Shown here: positions 9,916-20,842 of the stretch, piece by piece
Layout of the letters: the number at the start of each line of letters is the position of its first letter
How positions within the stretch are numbered: the first letter of the stretch is position 1
Source of the DNA: Buchnera aphidicola (Periphyllus lyropictus)
Lineage (GTDB): Bacteria > Pseudomonadota > Gammaproteobacteria > Enterobacterales > Enterobacteriaceae
Reading direction: 5' to 3'
Length of the DNA: 64,000 nt
Assembly: GCF_024029895.1 (NCBI RefSeq)
Contig: NZ_CP097457.1
Location: 248,001-312,000 of the forward strand
Made by a program: the position numbers and the translations under genes
Notes under the pieces: generated by a model
The model's database searches: none
Told to the model about the DNA's origin: nothing
Seen by the model: the letters and a program-made list of their open reading frames with translations, nothing else

Positions 9916-10260
9916 TTAAATTTTTTCTTTAATACGTGCAGATTTTCCAAATTTTTTGCGTAAATAATATAATTTTGATTTACGAACGTTTCCTTTCCTT
10001 TTTATAGAAATTTTTTTGATGTTGTTAGAGTGAGTTTGAAAAACTCTTTCCACTCCTTCTCCATTTGATATTTTTCTAACACAAAAAGAAGAGTTTAAAA
10101 ATCTGTTTTTTATTGCTATTACAATTCCTTTAAAAGATTGCAAACGTTTTTTTGATCCTTCTATTACCCATACTTTAACTTCAATAGTATCTCCAGAACG
10201 AAATTTAGGTATATTTTTTTTAATTTGTTTTTTTTCTATAGAATTTATTATTTTATTCAT
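9916..10260 (-). CDS. rplS: 50S ribosomal protein L19
   Basis: Large-subunit protein at the 30S-50S interface. At 114 residues it matches E. coli L19 (115). Conserved segments include [31 protein letters not shown] and [10 protein letters not shown], ending [19 protein letters not shown]. It is the last gene of the rpsP-rimM-trmD-rplS operon, starting directly after the trmD stop codon. Confidence 0.98.
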   Translation of the reverse strand: MNKIINSIEKKQIKKNIPKFRSGDTIEVKVWVIEGSKKRLQSFKGIVIAIKNRFLNSSFCVRKISNGEGVERVFQTHSNNIKKISIKRKGNVRKSKLYYLRKKFGKSARIKEKI

Positions 10261-11018
10261 TTATTTTCTTTTTTTTAAATTGATTATATGTTTAATTTTC
10301 TCTTTTATTTTATTAGATAAATTAAATTTATTTTTTAGTAATTTAGGTTTTTTTAAAAAAGTTTGAATAATTGATTTTTTTAATCTCCATTTTTCTATTT
10401 TCTTATGATTTCCAGATAAAAGTACTTTAGGAACTTTCATTTTACAAATTTTTTTAGGTCTTGTGTAATGTGGGTAATCTAATAAAGAGTTTGTAAAAGA
10501 ATCATGAAGTTTTTTTTTATTTTTTTTTATTACTCCTGAAACAAATCTTGATATTCCATCTATTAAAACCATTGCTGCTAATTCTCCTCCTGTTAATATA
10601 TAATCTCCAATAGATATTTCTTTATCAACTAAGTTATCTATTAATCTTTGATCAATTCCTTGATATCTTCCACAAATTAATATAATTCTTTTATTTTTAG
10701 ATAAAAGTTTTAGTCGAGTATTGTTTATTTTTTTTCCTTGAGGAGATAAATAAATAACTAAAAACTTTTTATTTTTTTTAGCTTTAATAATTGCTTTTTT
10801 TAAAGGAAAAAAACTCATTATCATTCCAGGTCCTCCTCCATAAGGTCTATCATCAATATTTTTATTTTTATTTAAACTAAATTTTCTTAAATTTATTATT
10901 TTAAGATTAATAATTTTTTTTTTATTGCTTTTGAAAGAATTCCATATTTTTTAATTGATTTAAACATTTTTGGAAAGATAGTTATAACTTTAAAAGTGAT
11001 ATTTTCTTTTATTTTCAT
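10261..11018 (-). pseudogene. trmD: tRNA (guanine-N1)-methyltransferase TrmD, frameshifted at A10 tract (possibly still expressed)
   Basis: Makes m1G37 in tRNAs with a G36, preventing +1 frameshifting; it is essential in enterobacteria. The gene starts at 11018 (MKIKENITFKVITIFPKMF), runs 35 codons into a run of 10 A residues (10914-10923), then meets TAA five codons later. Adding one A, or removing two, rejoins it in frame to IINLKIINLRKFS...DDRPYGGGPGM and the intact rest (YLSPQGKKI, CGRYQGIDQR, SIGDYILTGGE, DYPHYTRP, LLSGNHKKI). The restored protein is about 252 residues against 255 in E. coli. A 187-residue part from an internal Met would lack part of the SAM-binding domain. Active slippage or a base-calling error both fit. 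Confidence 0.88.
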
Positions 11019-11021
11019 TTT

Positions 11022-11546
11022 TTATTTTTTCCATTTAATAAAAATAATTTTTTTTTTTAAATTAATTTCTTTAATAATTTTTTTTTGTATAAAAGGAATT
11101 AATATTTCTCTTTTTTTTTTAATTTTTTTTATATTATTATTAATTACTAAAACATCGTTTGATTGAGTTCTTAATATTTTTTTTACTATACCTAAAAAAT
11201 TTTTATTTTGATCAAATATTTTACAATTTAAAATTTCATGCCAAAAATATTCATTTTTTCTTTTTTTTAGTTGTTTTGAATAAATAAATATTTTTTTATT
11301 TTTTAATAATAAAGCTTCATTTCTGTTATTTATATTTTTTATTTTAATTAAAAAATATTTATTTTGATATTTCCATTTTTGAATTTTTAAAATACAAATA
11401 GAATTTTTTATATTTATATTTAATTTTTTATATTTAAAAATAGATTCTTTTTTTTCAGTAAAAGAAAAAATTTTTAACCATCCTAAAATTCCATGAGGAA
11501 AACATATTTTTCCTAATATTATTTTTTCTTCTTTTTTTTTATCCAT
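11022..11546 (-). CDS. rimM: 16S rRNA processing protein RimM
   Basis: Assembly factor for the 30S head that binds S19 and acts in 16S maturation. At 174 residues it is close to E. coli RimM (182). The N-terminal GKICFPHGILGWLKIFSFT is the family signature, and the PRC-barrel domain includes FWHEILNCKIF and LGIVKKI. It overlaps the end of rpsP by 8 bp, and trmD starts 3 bp downstream, consistent with one transcript. Confidence 0.93.
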   Translation of the reverse strand: MDKKKEEKIILGKICFPHGILGWLKIFSFTEKKESIFKYKKLNINIKNSICILKIQKWKYQNKYFLIKIKNINNRNEALLLKNKKIFIYSKQLKKRKNEYFWHEILNCKIFDQNKNFLGIVKKILRTQSNDVLVINNNIKKIKKKREILIPFIQKKIIKEINLKKKIIFIKWKK

Positions 11547-11793
11547 TAATTATTTTTTTATATTTTATGTTTAATTTTTTTACTTTATTAGACATTTTTG
11601 CTCCAACACTAATCCAATATTGAATTTTTTTTAAATTTATTTTTAATGAATTTTCTTTATTTTTTAATATAGGATTAAAAAAACCAATTTTTTCTATAAA
11701 ACGACCATTTCTTGGTGATCTACTATCTGTAACTATTATTTTGTAAAAAGGTTTTTTATTGGATCCGTGTCTAGAAAGTCTAATTTTTACCAT
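11539..11793 (-). CDS. rpsP: 30S ribosomal protein S16
   Basis: Small-subunit assembly protein. At 84 residues it is close to E. coli S16 (82). It opens with MVKIRLSRHGSNKKPFYKI and VTDSRSPRNGRFIEKIGFFNP, both highly conserved. It is the first gene of the rpsP-rimM-trmD-rplS operon and sits downstream of ffh on the same strand, as in E. coli. Confidence 0.98.
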   Translation of the reverse strand: MVKIRLSRHGSNKKPFYKIIVTDSRSPRNGRFIEKIGFFNPILKNKENSLKINLKKIQYWISVGAKMSNKVKKLNIKYKKIING

Positions 11794-11861
11794 ATTAATT
11801 ATTTCCTTTATATTTTATAATATTTTAAATTTTTTAAAAAAAAATATATTTTTTATATGTT

Positions 11862-13205
11862 TTAACCAAACATTTTTTTTATTGTGTTAAACATTTTTAT
11901 TATTCCTACATTTTTAATTTTTTTCATTATTTTTTTCATAGATTTAAATTGTTTTAATAATTTATTTATTGATTGAATACTATTTCCTGATCCCATAGAG
12001 ATTCTTTTTTTTCTAGATATTTTAATTATTTTTGGATTTTTTCTTTCTTTTTCTGTCATAGATTGAATAATAGATTTTATTTTTTTAAACATATTATCAT
12101 TTATTTCAAATAAAACATTTTTTTTAAAATTAACATTCATTGGTATTTTATTTAATATATTTTTCATATTTCCTAATTTATTTATTTGATCAATTTGTTT
12201 TAAAAAATCGTTTAAATTGAATTCTTCTCCTTTTTGTATTTTTTTATCTAGTTCTTTTAAATATTCTTGATCAATTTTTTTTTCTATAGAATTAATCAAT
12301 GATATTTCATTTTTCATTCCAAGAATTTTTGAAACCATTTTTTTTGAATTAAATACTTCAATTTTATCAAATTTTTCTCCAGTACCTACAAATTTAATTG
12401 AAATATTAGTTAAATATTTTATTGATAAAATAACTCCACATCTAGTATTAGAATCTATTTTAGTTAAAAAAATTCCAGTAATAGGTAATGCTTTATAATA
12501 ACTTTTAATTACATTAATAGAATCTTGTCCAATCATAGAATCTAAAACAAAAATAGTTTCAAAAGGATTAATTTCTTGATGAATTTTTTTTATTTCATAC
12601 ATTAATTTTTTATCAATATGTAAGCGTCCAGCAGTATCTATAATTAATATATCGTATTTTTTTATATTAGCATATTCTATTGCTTTTTTTGAAATATCTA
12701 TTGGTTTTTGTGAGTTATCAGATTGAAAAAAATCAACTTTTATTTTTGAAGATACAATTTTTAATTGTTTAATAGCTGCAGACCTATATACGTCTATTGA
12801 AACAACTAAAACTTTTTTTTTGTATTTTTCAGAAAATAATTTAGCTAATTTTCCTACACTTGTAGTTTTTCCAGATCCTTGAAGTCCTATCATTAAAAAT
12901 ATAGATAATTTTTTATTTAAAAATTTAATAGAAACATCATTTTTTTCAATAATTAATGAAATTTCTTTTTGTAAAATTTTTATAAGTTCTTGACCTGGAG
13001 TTAATGAGTTATTTATTTCCATTCCAATACATTTTTTTTTTACATTATTAATTATATTTTTTATAACTACTAATGCTACATCTGCTTCTAATAAAGCAAC
13101 TCTTACTTCACGTAAAGTTTTTTTTATACTATTTTTAGTTATTCTTCCTTTACTAGATATTCTTTTTATAATTTCTGAAAATTTTTTACTTAAATTTTTA
13201 AACAT
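11862..13205 (-). CDS. ffh: Signal recognition particle protein Ffh
   Basis: SRP54 GTPase that binds 4.5S RNA and delivers signal-anchor proteins to FtsY/SecYEG. The 447 residues contain an N domain, a G domain with GLQGSGKTT (about residue 107), DTAGR and TKID, and an M domain ending with MGSGNSIQSINKLLKQFKSM that carries the RNA-binding motif. The methionines of the M domain are retained in part. Length matches E. coli (453). Confidence 0.97.
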   Translation of the reverse strand: MFKNLSKKFSEIIKRISSKGRITKNSIKKTLREVRVALLEADVALVVIKNIINNVKKKCIGMEINNSLTPGQELIKILQKEISLIIEKNDVSIKFLNKKLSIFLMIGLQGSGKTTSVGKLAKLFSEKYKKKVLVVSIDVYRSAAIKQLKIVSSKIKVDFFQSDNSQKPIDISKKAIEYANIKKYDILIIDTAGRLHIDKKLMYEIKKIHQEINPFETIFVLDSMIGQDSINVIKSYYKALPITGIFLTKIDSNTRCGVILSIKYLTNISIKFVGTGEKFDKIEVFNSKKMVSKILGMKNEISLINSIEKKIDQEYLKELDKKIQKGEEFNLNDFLKQIDQINKLGNMKNILNKIPMNVNFKKNVLFEINDNMFKKIKSIIQSMTEKERKNPKIIKISRKKRISMGSGNSIQSINKLLKQFKSMKKIMKKIKNVGIIKMFNTIKKMFG

Positions 13206-13310
13206 TTTTTTCTCAAAATTTTTTAAATTAGTAGAATATTATAAATAAAATTTTAATTTTTATAAGGTTTTTTTTTAAATTTTGTAATTTTAATAAATAA
13301 AATTAAAATT

Positions 13311-14152
13311 TTATTTTTTTGATACTATATAAAATGTAGTTTTATTATTTTTTTGATCAGAAATATTTTCTTTTATTAAATATAAATTATATAATTTTTT
13401 ACATTTTTTATTTCCTATAGCAGCAACATTATTTTTTTTTTTTAAAGATATTTTTTTAACTGCTTCAGAAGAACTATTAGTATATTTAATTTTCCAATTA
13501 GGAAATTTTTTTAAGAAGGATTTACATTGTTTGATAGGTTGTGTATGACTATAAATTTTTTTTATATTATTTAGAGATATTTTTTTTTTAGATATAATAC
13601 AATGTTGAATAGGAATAATTATTTTTTCTTTAATAAAAAAATTTTTTTTTTTAAAAAATTTTTTTATTTCATTAATTTTTCCTGAAACACTATTTTTTAT
13701 AGGAAAAATTGCGTATTTTGATTTTTTTTTTTTGATATTTTTTAATATTTTTTTAAAGTTTTTACATGGTAATTCATAAAAAATTTTTTTTCTTTTTTTG
13801 GCATATTTTAAAGCTGCTAAATAAGAATAAGATCCTTTAGGTCCTAAAAAAGATATTTTTATGATTTTTTTTTTTTATATATTTTTTTTTGTATTTTAAT
13901 GGAATTTGTTATAATTTCTTTAAATATTTTTATTAAATATTTTTTTTTTAAATTATATTTTTTTCCTTTTTTAATAATTTCTTTAAAAATTTTGTTTTCT
14001 CTAATAGAATCTTTTATTGGATAATTTATATTTATTTTTTCATTAATAATTTTTTTAGAAATTAATTCTCTTTTATATAATAATTTTATGATTGATGTAT
14101 TAATTTTATTAATTTTTTTTCTTAAATTAAAAAGATTTTCTTTATTTTTCAT
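13311..14152 (-). pseudogene. pheA: Chorismate mutase/prephenate dehydratase, frameshifted at A12 tract and lacking ACT domain (possibly still expressed)
   Basis: Bifunctional enzyme making phenylpyruvate from chorismate for phenylalanine. The chorismate mutase part (14152-13859) is open for 97 codons: LRKKINKINTSIIKLL, RELISKKI. It then hits a run of 12 A (13865-13876) and a stop. One extra A joins it in frame to an intact dehydratase domain: ISFLGPKGSYSYLAALKY, IQHCIISKK, YSHTQPIKQC, AAIGNKK, KTTFYIVSKK. No start codon precedes the second part, so slippage or a sequence error is more likely than a true gene split. The stop (13311) falls right after the catalytic domain, so the regulatory ACT domain (about 100 residues in E. 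coli) is absent. The usual TRF motif reads TTF, keeping the essential Thr. Confidence 0.88.
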
Positions 14153-14421
14153 ATTTTTTTATAGTATTTTAAAAAAAACTTTTTATTTTAACAAAGTTTT
14201 TTATTTATAATTTTTATTATACATTATAAATTTATTAATTTATTTTTTTTTTTTTTATTAAATATTAACTATAATATATTTTTTTAAAGTAAAAATTTTA
14301 TTCTAAAAAAATATTTTAATGTTATTATTTTAGAAAATTTTCTTAAAAAATTAATTTGTTTATTTATGATGTTTTTTAATTTTTTAAAAATTAAATAAAA
14401 ATTAGAATAATAGGGATTTTT

Positions 14422-14856
14422 ATGAATATAAAAAGTTTTTCAATTTCTAAAAAAAAAATTCAAAGAAATTGGTATTATATAGATGCAAAAGATAAAATTC
14501 TTGGTCGTTTATCCAGTATAATTTCACATTATTTAAGAGGAAAACATAAACCAATATATACTCCAAATATAGATGTAGGAGATTATATTATTGTAATTAA
14601 TGCTTCGAAAATACGTTTAACAGGAAAAAAGTCTGAAAAAAAAATATATTATCGACATACAGGTCATGTTGGAGGATTAAAAAAAAATAATTTTTTAGAA
14701 ATTTTTAAAAAATATCCTGAAAGAATTATAAAAAAATCTGTTTATGGAATGCTTCCAAAAGGACCCTTAGGTAGATTAATTTTTAAAAAATTAAAAGTTT
14801 ATCCTAAATTAAATAATTTTCATATGGCTCAAAAACCAGTTTTATTAAAAATATAA
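14422..14856 (+). CDS. rplM: 50S ribosomal protein L13
   Basis: Early-assembly large-subunit protein. At 144 residues it has nearly the E. coli length (142). [36 protein letters not shown] and YRHTGHVGG are all conserved. AGGG lies about 9 bases before the ATG. It forms an operon with rpsI, 13 bp downstream. Confidence 0.98.
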   Translation: MNIKSFSISKKKIQRNWYYIDAKDKILGRLSSIISHYLRGKHKPIYTPNIDVGDYIIVINASKIRLTGKKSEKKIYYRHTGHVGGLKKNNFLEIFKKYPERIIKKSVYGMLPKGPLGRLIFKKLKVYPKLNNFHMAQKPVLLKI

Positions 14857-14869
14857 TAGGAATAAAAAT

Positions 14870-15262
14870 ATGATAATGGTAAAAAATTATGGAACAGGTC
14901 GAAGAAAATCTTCTTCAGCTCGAGTTTTTTTAAAAATTGGAAAAGGAAAAATTATTGTTAATAAAAAATCTTTAGAAGAATATTTTAGTCGAAAAACAGC
15001 ATGTATGATTATTAAACAACCTTTATATGTAATTGATATGAAAGATAAATTTGATTTTTATATAACAGTAAAGGGAGGAGGAACTTCGGGTCAAGCTGGA
15101 GCTATCAGACAAGGAATTACACGTGCATTAATTCAATATGATAATTCTTTATTGAAAGAGTTAAGAAAATGCGGTTTTGTTACTCGAGATTCTCGTAAAG
15201 TAGAAAGAAAAAAAGTTGGTTTTAGAAAATCTAGAAGAAGACCTCAATTTTCTAAAAGATAA
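14870..15262 (+). CDS. rpsI: 30S ribosomal protein S9
   Basis: Small-subunit head protein whose C-terminal tail reaches the P-site t[19 protein letters not shown] and the terminal RRRPQFSKR tail are intact. The ATG at 14870 has AGGA eight bases upstream; a second ATG at 14876 is possible. Second gene of the rplM-rpsI operon. Confidence 0.98.
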   Translation: MIMVKNYGTGRRKSSSARVFLKIGKGKIIVNKKSLEEYFSRKTACMIIKQPLYVIDMKDKFDFYITVKGGGTSGQAGAIRQGITRALIQYDNSLLKELRKCGFVTRDSRKVERKKVGFRKSRRRPQFSKR

Positions 15263-15278
15263 AAAATTTATATTATTA

Positions 15279-15338
15279 TATACAAGTTAAATAATAAAAT
15301 TTTTTTTATTTTTTAATTCATTTTTTTTAACTTGTATA
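15279..15338. terminator. Inverted repeat between rpsI and obgE
   Basis: A 12-bp perfect inverted repeat TATACAAGTTAA / TTAACTTGTATA encloses 36 nt of T- and A-rich sequence between the convergent rpsI and obgE genes. It is a plausible bidirectional terminator, though the loop is long. Confidence 0.5.
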
Positions 15339-15376
15339 AAATTAGTTTTATTAATATTAATTATATATTTTTCAAA

Positions 15377-16411
<1,035 letters not shown>

Positions 16412-16430
16412 CTATTTTTTAAAATAAAAA

Positions 16431-16468
16431 ATTTAAATAATTTAAATTTAAATTTAAATTATTTAAAT
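16431..16468. repeat. 38-bp perfect AT palindrome between rpmA and obgE
   Basis: The two 19-nt halves are exact reverse complements with no spacer (first half ATTTAAATAATTTAAATTT). It lies 7 bp past the rpmA stop, between rpmA and obgE, which are read in the same direction. In RNA it would form a long A-U hairpin followed by T-rich sequence, possibly a weak terminator, processing site or 3' end protector. Confidence 0.7.
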
Positions 16469-16475
16469 AAATTTT

Positions 16476-16733
16476 TTATATTTTTATAATATTAATTGTT
16501 TTTTTTTGTTTAGGTCCTTTTCTAGTAAATTCTACAATTCCATCTATTATTGAATAAATAGTATGATCTCTTCCACTTTTAGTATTTTTTCCGGAATGAA
16601 ATTTTGTTCCTCTTTGTTTAACAATAATAGATCCAGAACGAACAAATTCTCCTCCAAATTTTTTTATTCCGAGTCTTTTTGAATGTGAATCTCTTCCGTT
16701 TCTAGTAGATCCTCCCGCTTTTTTATGTGCCAT
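16476..16733 (-). CDS. rpmA: 50S ribosomal protein L27
   Basis: Large-subunit protein whose N-terminus reaches the peptidyl transferase centre. [22 protein letters not shown] and [14 protein letters not shown] are nearly identical to E. coli; 85 residues is the same length. Its start overlaps the end of rplU by 11 bp, so the two are translationally coupled. Confidence 0.99.
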   Translation of the reverse strand: MAHKKAGGSTRNGRDSHSKRLGIKKFGGEFVRSGSIIVKQRGTKFHSGKNTKSGRDHTIYSIIDGIVEFTRKGPKQKKTINIIKI

Positions 16734-17058
16734 TTTTTATTTCCTTATTGTGTTTTATATTTATAATTTTTACACTAGTATAATTTTGTCTATGTCCTTG
16801 TTTTTTTTTATAATGTTTTCTTCTATTAAATTTTATAATTTGAATTTTTTTTTCTCTTCCATGACTAAAAATTTTAGCTTGAACAATAGTATTTTTTAAA
16901 ATAGGATTACCTAAAAAAGTTTTATTATTTTTTTTTAATAATAAAACTTTATTAAAATTTATTAAACTTCCTGATTTAGAGTTAATTTTTTCTAATCTTA
17001 ATGTTTGTCCTATTTTAACCTTGTATTGTTTTCCTCCATTTATAAATACAGCATACAT
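16723..17058 (-). CDS. rplU: 50S ribosomal protein L21
   Basis: Large-subunit protein binding 23S rRNA. It starts [23 protein letters not shown] and contains [15 protein letters not shown], the L21 signature. At 111 residues it is a little longer than E. coli L21 (103) because the C-terminal tail runs into the rpmA start. First gene of rplU-rpmA-obgE. Confidence 0.97.
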   Translation of the reverse strand: MYAVFINGGKQYKVKIGQTLRLEKINSKSGSLINFNKVLLLKKNNKTFLGNPILKNTIVQAKIFSHGREKKIQIIKFNRRKHYKKKQGHRQNYTSVKIINIKHNKEIKNGT

Positions 17059-17143
17059 AATAACTCCAATATTTAAATTTTTATTTATTAGAAATTAAAT
17101 AATATATTTTTTAAAAATTATTTTTAAAAAAATAATGAGTTTT

Positions 17144-17398
17144 TTATTTAATTAATTTAACTTTATTTATTTTGTTCCATTCTTTATTCGAATAAGATTT
17201 TATTGAAATAGCATGTATTTTTTTATTAGTAATATATTTTAATAGATGAGAATATATAATTTTTTGTTTTTCTAACATATTCATATTTGAAAATATTTTT
17301 CCTACAGCTATTATTTTATAATAATTATTTTTTTTTTTAATTTTTATATATGACAAGTTTAATTTATTAAATAATATTTTTTTTATTTTTTTTTTCAT
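17144..17398 (-). CDS. ibaG: BolA family iron-sulfur/acid stress protein IbaG
   Basis: Small BolA-like protein thought to act with monothiol glutaredoxins in iron-sulfur trafficking. The 84 residues align end to end with E. coli IbaG (YrbA): YYKIIAVGKIFSNM, LEKQKIIYSHLLKYI, KIHAISIKSYSNKEW. The divergent neighbour is greA. In E. coli it lies next to murA, which is not seen here. Confidence 0.88.
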   Translation of the reverse strand: MKKKIKKILFNKLNLSYIKIKKKNNYYKIIAVGKIFSNMNMLEKQKIIYSHLLKYITNKKIHAISIKSYSNKEWNKINKVKLIK

Positions 17399-17662
17399 TA
17401 TGATTAGTTTTTTAAATTTTTAAATAGAAATATTTAAATATAATTAAAAAATTTTTATTTAAAAATAAATAATAAATTATTAGTATTTAAATAAAAAATT
17501 AATTTTATTAATATATCATGTATTATAAAAATCTTAATTTTTTATTTTTATTTTTTTAAATTCATTTATAATATTTAAATAAAATCTTTATTTTAAAAAA
17601 TTATTTTAAAAATAAAATTATTTTCTTTAAAATTTTATATTTATAAATATTAAGGTGCTTAT

Positions 17663-18142
17663 ATGGAAAACAATATTCCAATGACTATAAACGGTCAAAA
17701 TAAATTACGTGAGGAATTAAATAAATTAAAAAATGTAATAAGACCAAAAATAATTTCTGATATTGCTAAAGCAAGAGCTCATGGAGATTTAAAAGAAAAT
17801 GCTGAATATCATTCAGCTAAAGAAGAACAAAGTTTTTGTGAAGGAAGAATTCAGGAAATTATATATAAATTATCTCACGCTAATGTTATAGATGTAAAAA
17901 AAATGAGTTTTCATAAGAAAATATTTTTTGGTGCTACTGTAAATATTTTAAATATTGATTCAAAAGATATTTATGTTTATAAAATTGTTGGAGATGATGA
18001 AGCAAATTTTAAAAAACAATTGATTTCTATTAATTCACCTATGGCTCAAGGATTAATTGGAAAAAAAAAAAATGAATTAACAACAATAAAAACTCCATCT
18101 GGTCATATAAAATATAAGATATTAAAAGTTAAATATATATAA
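17663..18142 (+). CDS. greA: Transcription elongation factor GreA
   Basis: Stimulates RNA polymerase cleavage of backtracked transcripts. At 159 residues it matches E. coli (158). The N-terminal coiled coil carries the tip motif [20 protein letters not shown] (acidic D and E for cleavage) at about residues 37-56, followed by the C-terminal FKBP-like domain with GLIGKK. AAGGTG precedes the ATG. Of interest given the poly(A)-rich transcripts of this genome. Confidence 0.97.
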   Translation: MENNIPMTINGQNKLREELNKLKNVIRPKIISDIAKARAHGDLKENAEYHSAKEEQSFCEGRIQEIIYKLSHANVIDVKKMSFHKKIFFGATVNILNIDSKDIYVYKIVGDDEANFKKQLISINSPMAQGLIGKKKNELTTIKTPSGHIKYKILKVKYI

Positions 18143-18328
18143 TTAAAAAAATATATTTTTAAAATATAATTAAAAAATTTTCTATTTATTTAAATTTTTT
18201 TAATAAAAAATAATTAAATATAAAATATTTATTTATTATTGTTATAATTAATTTTAAAAAAAATATTTTTTTTTGTTTTTTTAATTTTTTAAGAAAATTA
18301 TTTTTTTTACTTTTTTAAAAAGAAATGT

Positions 18329-18961
18329 ATGATTAAAAAAAAAAAATCTAGCTCTAAACGTTGGTTAAAAAATTATTTTAAAGATTTTTATGTTAAGAAA
18401 ACACATAAAAAAAAATTACGATCTAGAGCATGGTTTAAAATAGATCAAATTGATAAAAAATTTAAAATTTTTAAATATTCTAATTTAGTTTTAGATATTG
18501 GATGTTCTCCTGGAAGTTGGTCAGAATATGCTTCAAAAAAAGTTCATAAAAAAGGTAAAATTTTTTCTTGTGATATCCGTTTTATGAATAAAATTCCAAA
18601 AGTAACTTTTATACAAGGAGATATAAGAAAAAATAAAACTTATTCATTATTAATAAGTTTATTAAAAAATAAAAAAGTAGATTTAATAATGTCTGATTTA
18701 TCTCCTAAAACTACAGGACATTCTTTTATTGATGTGTATAGATCTATATGTTTAAGCAAAATAGCTTTTAATTTATCTAAAAAACTTTTATATAGAAATG
18801 GATTTTTTTTAACAAAAGTATTTCAAGGAGAAGGTTTTAATTTATATTTAAAATTAATTAAAAAATTTTTTAATAGTGTCGTAGTATATAAGCCAAATGC
18901 TTCTAGGGTAAATTCTCGTGAAATTTTTATTTTAGCAAAAAATATAAAAATTTATGAGTAA
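18329..18961 (+). CDS. rlmE: 23S rRNA 2'-O-methyltransferase RlmE (RrmJ/FtsJ)
   Basis: Methylates U2552 of 23S rRNA in the 50S A loop. The SAM site reads LDIGCSPGSWSEYA (about residue 54), with DLSPKTTGHS and the K-D-K-E catalytic pattern (LTKVFQGEGF). The 210 residues match E. coli (209). It is followed 30-50 bp later by ftsH, the usual rlmE-ftsH pair. Confidence 0.96.
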   Translation: MIKKKKSSSKRWLKNYFKDFYVKKTHKKKLRSRAWFKIDQIDKKFKIFKYSNLVLDIGCSPGSWSEYASKKVHKKGKIFSCDIRFMNKIPKVTFIQGDIRKNKTYSLLISLLKNKKVDLIMSDLSPKTTGHSFIDVYRSICLSKIAFNLSKKLLYRNGFFLTKVFQGEGFNLYLKLIKKFFNSVVVYKPNASRVNSREIFILAKNIKIYE

Positions 18962-19006
18962 TATTGAATTTAAATGTATTTTTTAATTTAAATGAGGGTA
19001 AATCTT

Positions 19007-20842
19007 TTGAGTAAAATGGTTAAAAACCTAATTATTTGGTCGATTATTTTTATTGCATTGACTTCTTTTTTTCAAAATATTACTTTTAATTATAATAAAA
19101 ATCATTATCAAGTTAACTATTCAACTTTTTTATCTGATGTAAATAAAAATAAAATTAGTCAAGTTATTATAAATGAAAATGAAATTTATGTTATTAAAAA
19201 AGACAATAGCAAATATTTTACTTTTTTACCTATTAATGATCCAAAATTATTAACAACTCTTATGAACAAACATGTTCAAATATCAGGAAAAAAACCGGAA
19301 GAAGTTAGTCTTTTATTTTCTATTTTTATTTCTTGGTTTCCAACGATTTTATTAGCATTAATGTGGATTATTTTTATTAAAAAAATGCAATTAGGATCAG
19401 GAAAAGGAGCAATGTCTTTTGGAAAAAGTAAAGCGAGAATATTTAAAAAAAATGAAATTAAAACAACATTTATAGATGTGGCAGGATGTGATGAAGCAAA
19501 AGATGAAGTAAAAGAATTAGTAGAATATTTAAAAGAACCAAAAAGATTTAAAAAATTAGGAGGAAAAATACCAAAAGGAATTTTAATGATAGGTCCTCCA
19601 GGAACAGGAAAAACTTTATTAGCTAAAGCTATTGCAGGAGAAGCTAAAGTTCCATTTTTTAGTATATCAGGATCGGATTTTGTAGAAATGTTTGTTGGAG
19701 TTGGTGCATCAAGAGTAAGAGATATGTTTGAAAATTCAAGAGCATTATCTCCGTGTATTATTTTTATTGATGAAATCGATGCTGTTGGAAGAAAAAGAGG
19801 AACTGGTTTAGGAGGAGGTCATGATGAAAGAGAACAAACATTAAATCAAATTTTAGTAGAAATGGATGGTTTTGATAAAAATGAAGGAGTTATTTTAATA
19901 GCTGCAACTAATCGTCCTGATGTGTTAGATCCAGCTTTATTACGTCCTGGTAGATTTGATCGTCAAGTTTTTGTATCATTACCAGATATTCAAGGAAGGG
20001 CTCAAATATTGAGTGTTCATGTTAAAAAAATTTTAATATCAAAAGATTTTGATCCTATGATTATTGCACGTGGAACACCTGGATTTTCTGGAGCTGATTT
20101 ATCAAATTTAGTAAATGAAGCAGCTTTATTTGCCGCACGTAATAATAATACTTTTGTTTCTATGTTAGATTTTGAAAAAGCAAAAGATAAAATTATGATG
20201 GGTTCAGAAAGAAAATCTATGATAATTTCTAAAAAACAAAAAGAATCTACAGCATATCATGAAGCTGGTCATGTTATTGTTGGAAGATTAGTACCTAATC
20301 ATGATCCAGTACATAAAGTAACAATTATACCTAGAGGTCAAGCATTAGGAGTAACTTTTTTTCTTCCTGAAGAAGATTGTTTAAGTATCACTAAAGAAAA
20401 ATTAGATAGTCAGATTTCAGTTTTATATGGAGGAAGATTAGCAGAAGAAATAATTTATGGAAAAGAAAATATTTCTACAGGAGCTTCAAATGATATAAAA
20501 ATAGCAACTAATTTAGCTAGAAATATGGTTACAAAATGGGGTTTTTCAAAAAAATTAGGACCGTTATTATATATAGAAGAAGAAGAGGAAATTTTTTTAG
20601 GAAAATCAGTTTCTAGAACTCCAAATTTTTCTAATAATACTTCTAAAATCATTGATAAAGAAATTAAATCTATTATTGATAATAATTATATTAGAGCAAA
20701 AAATATTTTAGAAAAAAATATAGATATATTACATTCAATGAAAGATGCTTTAGTAAAATATGAAACTATTAATTGTAAACAAATTGAGATTTTAATGAAA
20801 AGAAAAAAATTAACTAATAAAGATTTTGAAAAAAATAAATAA
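19007..20842 (+). CDS. ftsH: ATP-dependent zinc metalloprotease FtsH
   Basis: Hexameric inner-membrane AAA+ protease for membrane protein quality control and lipid A balance. One N-terminal membrane helix ([16 protein letters not shown]) and a second near residue 100 flank the periplasmic part. Then come Walker A GPPGTGKT, Walker [12 protein letters not shown], the SRH region RPGRFDRQV, and the zinc site HEAGH. Start choice is open: ATG 18992 lies within the SD itself, TTG 19007 has GAGGG 8 bases ahead, and ATG 19016 matches the usual MVKNL start. The long C-terminal tail of E. coli is absent. Confidence 0.97.
   Translation: MSKMVKNLIIWSIIFIALTSFFQNITFNYNKNHYQVNYSTFLSDVNKNKISQVIINENEIYVIKKDNSKYFTFLPINDPKLLTTLMNKHVQISGKKPEEVSLLFSIFISWFPTILLALMWIIFIKKMQLGSGKGAMSFGKSKARIFKKNEIKTTFIDVAGCDEAKDEVKELVEYLKEPKRFKKLGGKIPKGILMIGPPGTGKTLLAKAIAGEAKVPFFSISGSDFVEMFVGVGASRVRDMFENSRALSPCIIFIDEIDAVGRKRGTGLGGGHDEREQTLNQILVEMDGFDKNEGVILIAATNRPDVLDPALLRPGRFDRQVFVSLPDIQGRAQILSVHVKKILISKDFDPMIIARGTPGFSGADLSNLVNEAALFAARNNNTFVSMLDFEKAKDKIMMGSERKSMIISKKQKESTAYHEAGHVIVGRLVPNHDPVHKVTIIPRGQALGVTFFLPEEDCLSITKEKLDSQISVLYGGRLAEEIIYGKENISTGASNDIKIATNLARNMVTKWGFSKKLGPLLYIEEEEEIFLGKSVSRTPNFSNNTSKIIDKEIKSIIDNNYIRAKNILEKNIDILHSMKDALVKYETINCKQIEILMKRKKLTNKDFEKNK

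Noticed and set aside
20455-20652. 65-codon ORF opposite ftsH
   Set aside because: Antisense shadow of conserved ftsH sequence.
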